Source: Cliona cf. orientalis
Taxonomy: Eukaryota > Porifera > Demospongiae > Clionaida > Clionaidae
DNA length: 64,000 nt
Direction of reading: 5' to 3'
Assembly: GCA_963930775.1 (NCBI GenBank)
Contig: OZ005697.1
Location: 6,036,292 to 6,100,291 of the forward strand
Shown: piece by piece, positions 59,252 through 64,000 of the stretch
Position numbering within the stretch: the first letter of the stretch is position 1
How the letters are laid out: each line of letters starts with the position of its first letter
Position numbers and translations under genes: made by a program
The notes under the pieces: generated by a model
What the model was told of the DNA's origin: nothing
Seen by the model: the letters and a program-made list of their open reading frames with translations, nothing else
Database searches by the model: none

Positions 59252-59548
59252 CTTTGGCGTATATAGCTGAAACATAACGTTTCCCGCCATTAATTTTTTT
59301 AATTCATACCGTAATGTTTATTGTGTGATTGGAATGTCTATTTATGCGAATTATGAGCATGCGCATTAGCGCGTTCGGCCTCGTGGTTCTTTCCTTTTGG
59401 ATTCTTGGTGAGACCATAGGTAGAGTTCATCAAGTAAGTTTCTGGACTTGTTTGTAGCCAACTCCTTGACTCGTACAGTAGGATGGTATACTATTAATCT
59501 TGCTACATGATCTAGTATAAATGGGGTACTAATTTCGTTGTATATTAG
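59252..59548 (+). promoter_or_regulatory. RPS5 promoter, 5' UTR exon and first intron
   Basis: The pyrimidine-rich TTCTTTCCTTTT near 59388-59399 looks like the TOP start typical of ribosomal protein mRNAs. A short non-coding exon would end at TTCTTG|gtgaga (59407), and the next begins after tatattag (59548). Only about 130 bp separate this from the CENPP stop. Confidence 0.5.
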
Positions 59549-59549
59549 G

Positions 59550-62337
<2,788 letters not shown>

Positions 62338-62811
62338 CATTCACCCAAGAACTAACAAGCATATATTATTATAATTATAGACCGAATGATGTATTCTGTG
62401 ACATGCATTGTCGATGAATGTGTGTACTGTTTTTTTGAGATCTTATTCATGCAGTGCAAGACTAGTTTGTAGCAAAATAAGTATTATAGTGTGATCTTGC
62501 TGTTAAATTGCTTAGAGTAACTAGCAGATTTTAGTATTTGGGTGTAAAGTATACATGTATTATTATGCTAGGAAGATGATATCATCAGGTGGGGCAAGCC
62601 TTCGCTCGTGGCATCAGCTGTACTCTAGGGGTCTATTTGTTAAGGGTAATAGCCTAAAATTTTCAAGTTTGTGGATTGGAACATAGCTATAGACGTTTCT
62701 CCCATAACGTTATAAAGAAACAACTAAGCTACGCCTCGCAAATGGTCGTCAACAGCGTATATCGATAGGGTTTTCCCCATTACGTTATAAAACTTACATC
62801 GACTAAAATTA
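62338..62811. other. RPS5 3' flank and spacer
   Basis: No gene seen. Around 62697-62790 the phrase ACGTTATAAA occurs twice, on either side of a GGTCGTCA motif at 62744. This may be a small repeat or the promoter of the next gene. Confidence 0.4.
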
Positions 62812-62854
62812 ATGGCGGAGCTCAATGATCCTCACCAGATCGTAAGCAGTCGAG
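62812..62854 (+). CDS. Possible first coding exon of an unidentified gene
   Basis: ATGGCGGAG opens 14 codons (MAELNDPHQIVSSR) ending at a good donor (CGAG|gtgagt). The start context is good. No following exon was recognised before the window ends, so this rests on start and donor alone. Confidence 0.3.
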
Positions 62855-63179
62855 GTGAGTAAAATTTTACCTAATTCAATCTAAGCAAAGTTTGTAATTT
62901 AAAGCCGTACATAAACTGTGACTAGCGATTACAGACCTCCAAGCGCCTGCAGTAGATCGTGAATATCTCGGCTCTGGCTAGGAGTACTCTCATGAAACAA
63001 ATTGCAGTAGATAGCTCAATGAAAAAGCTATCTACCGAGGCCTTAACCTTGCAAATCGGTCCCGTGGAATCGTCGCTAGCTTCATTTTTGCTTGTATAAG
63101 TTTCTATGGAGAAAGTTTAGCTGGGCGTGGCTCCGTAACGGTTTTGCCTACGATCACGTTACAAGCGCCGTTGGTGCAA

Positions 63180-64000
63180 AACCTGGACTCTGGACTCTGG
63201 ACTGGACTCATGGACTGGACTGTGGACTGAGATTTGGACTCGATTTTGGACTGATGCGCTGGGCGATGACGACCATTTCCAACAATAAACTCTGTTGCGT
63301 ACGCGTTGGAGGCCGATAGAATGTGCTATAAGGAGCTGCTTGTATTTATAAAGCATGTAGAGGCAGAGCTGATTATTTCCCTTGGAAAATTGGTGAAGGG
63401 TGCATCTCCTCAGGGCATTGGGCATCAAGTTGAGACTCGGATGCAGTGAAAGATAGTCTCATTCCCAGCCCCCTTTCAAGCATACGGAGCTGGGGACGAG
63501 GGACTTGATAATGACCATAGCTCTACAACTGAGAGATTAGGCCAAAGAAGCCTTGAACGCAGGTTGATTTTCAAGGAGCCTGAATTCGAGACTAAGTTTG
63601 AGCATAAGGTAGATACTTTCTATATCCAGGTATTATAGTGTTTTTATAAATCTACTCCGACTTATCCTGAGTCTCCACATAACTTGAGCGTGAGGGTATG
63701 GGGCTATTTAATAGTCTCATTGTCCCCTTAGCCTTCGTAGGCGTCTCGGTGATATTGAAGTCCATTCCTGTGAGGAGATGCCATCCCAGCCGGGCTCACC
63801 GATTTTGCAACTTCTACATGCTTACAAGTAGCCTCCAGGCTAGCTCCTTGTGATTTAACCTCGTACCCTGAAGGGCCTGGGAACGTACGTACAAGACTGC
63901 TTGTGACTACTAGCCTAACTTGCAGTTGTAGTACCGTGCCTTCTTTCCATAGTCTCTTGGAAATGGTCGTCATTGCCCTGCGCATCAGTCCAAAATCGAG
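63180..64000. repeat. Inverted-repeat element with GGACT repeats, cut by the window end
   Basis: At 63183-63260 the unit (T)GGACTC/TGGACT repeats about ten times. The block at 63237-63279 reappears inverted at 63956-64000, so the element probably continues past the end. Both arms carry GGTCGTCA (63267 and 63965). Between them are TAGTCTC-type hairpin fragments (63455, 63715). Confidence 0.6.

Overview
The window looks like a piece of an early-branching animal genome, most likely a demosponge. It is AT-rich, with short GT/AG introns. It carries animal signalling and chromosome genes (a C3G-type Rap exchange factor, REV1, CENP-P), a GTPase/COR-like protein ending in a death domain, and a dense load of non-autonomous inverted-repeat transposons. 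I see no bacterial-type operons, tRNAs, rRNAs or CRISPR arrays. The species itself is an inference.

Layout. 0-6.3 kb: a minus-strand P-loop GTPase/COR-like gene with a C-terminal death domain, its introns holding a MULE-like and a TACCGTA-type element. 6.3-12.8 kb: no confident gene; LTR debris, dispersed repeats and hairpins. 12.8-22.7 kb: exons of a divergent Ras-like GTPase (minus) around a nested transposon cluster and a 2-kb long inverted repeat. 21.1-42.4 kb: a 29-exon minus-strand RAPGEF1/C3G gene, all junctions phase-consistent (1,123 codons), split by an intact Ty3/Gypsy retrotransposon (24.1-28.4 kb, identical LTRs) in the opposite orientation. 42.4-52.3 kb: no confident coding sequence, possibly the 5' non-coding part of RAPGEF1. 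52.3-55.7 kb: REV1 (minus). 55.9-59.25 kb: CENPP-like gene (plus), head-to-head with REV1. 59.4-62.3 kb: ribosomal protein gene RPS5 (plus). 62.8 kb to the end: a possible first exon and the left half of an inverted-repeat element running off the window.

How the genes relate. RAPGEF1 (a Ras-superfamily GEF) and the Ras-like GTPase lie on the same strand and appear interleaved: the first coding exon of the GTPase sits in the last intron of the GEF, and the last GEF exon sits in the first intron of the GTPase, inside the loop of the long inverted repeat. The GTPase keeps its effector loop but has altered residues in the G1, G3, G4 and G5 boxes, which suggests an atypical or pseudo-GTPase. REV1 and CENPP seem to share a compact bidirectional promoter, and CENPP and RPS5 are about 130 bp apart.

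Besides the gene pair, the most unusual signal is a short motif, consensus GGTAAWGGTCGTCA. Its core GGTCGTCA occurs ten times in 64 kb, outside the recognised exons, and three copies lie inside elements that otherwise share no sequence.
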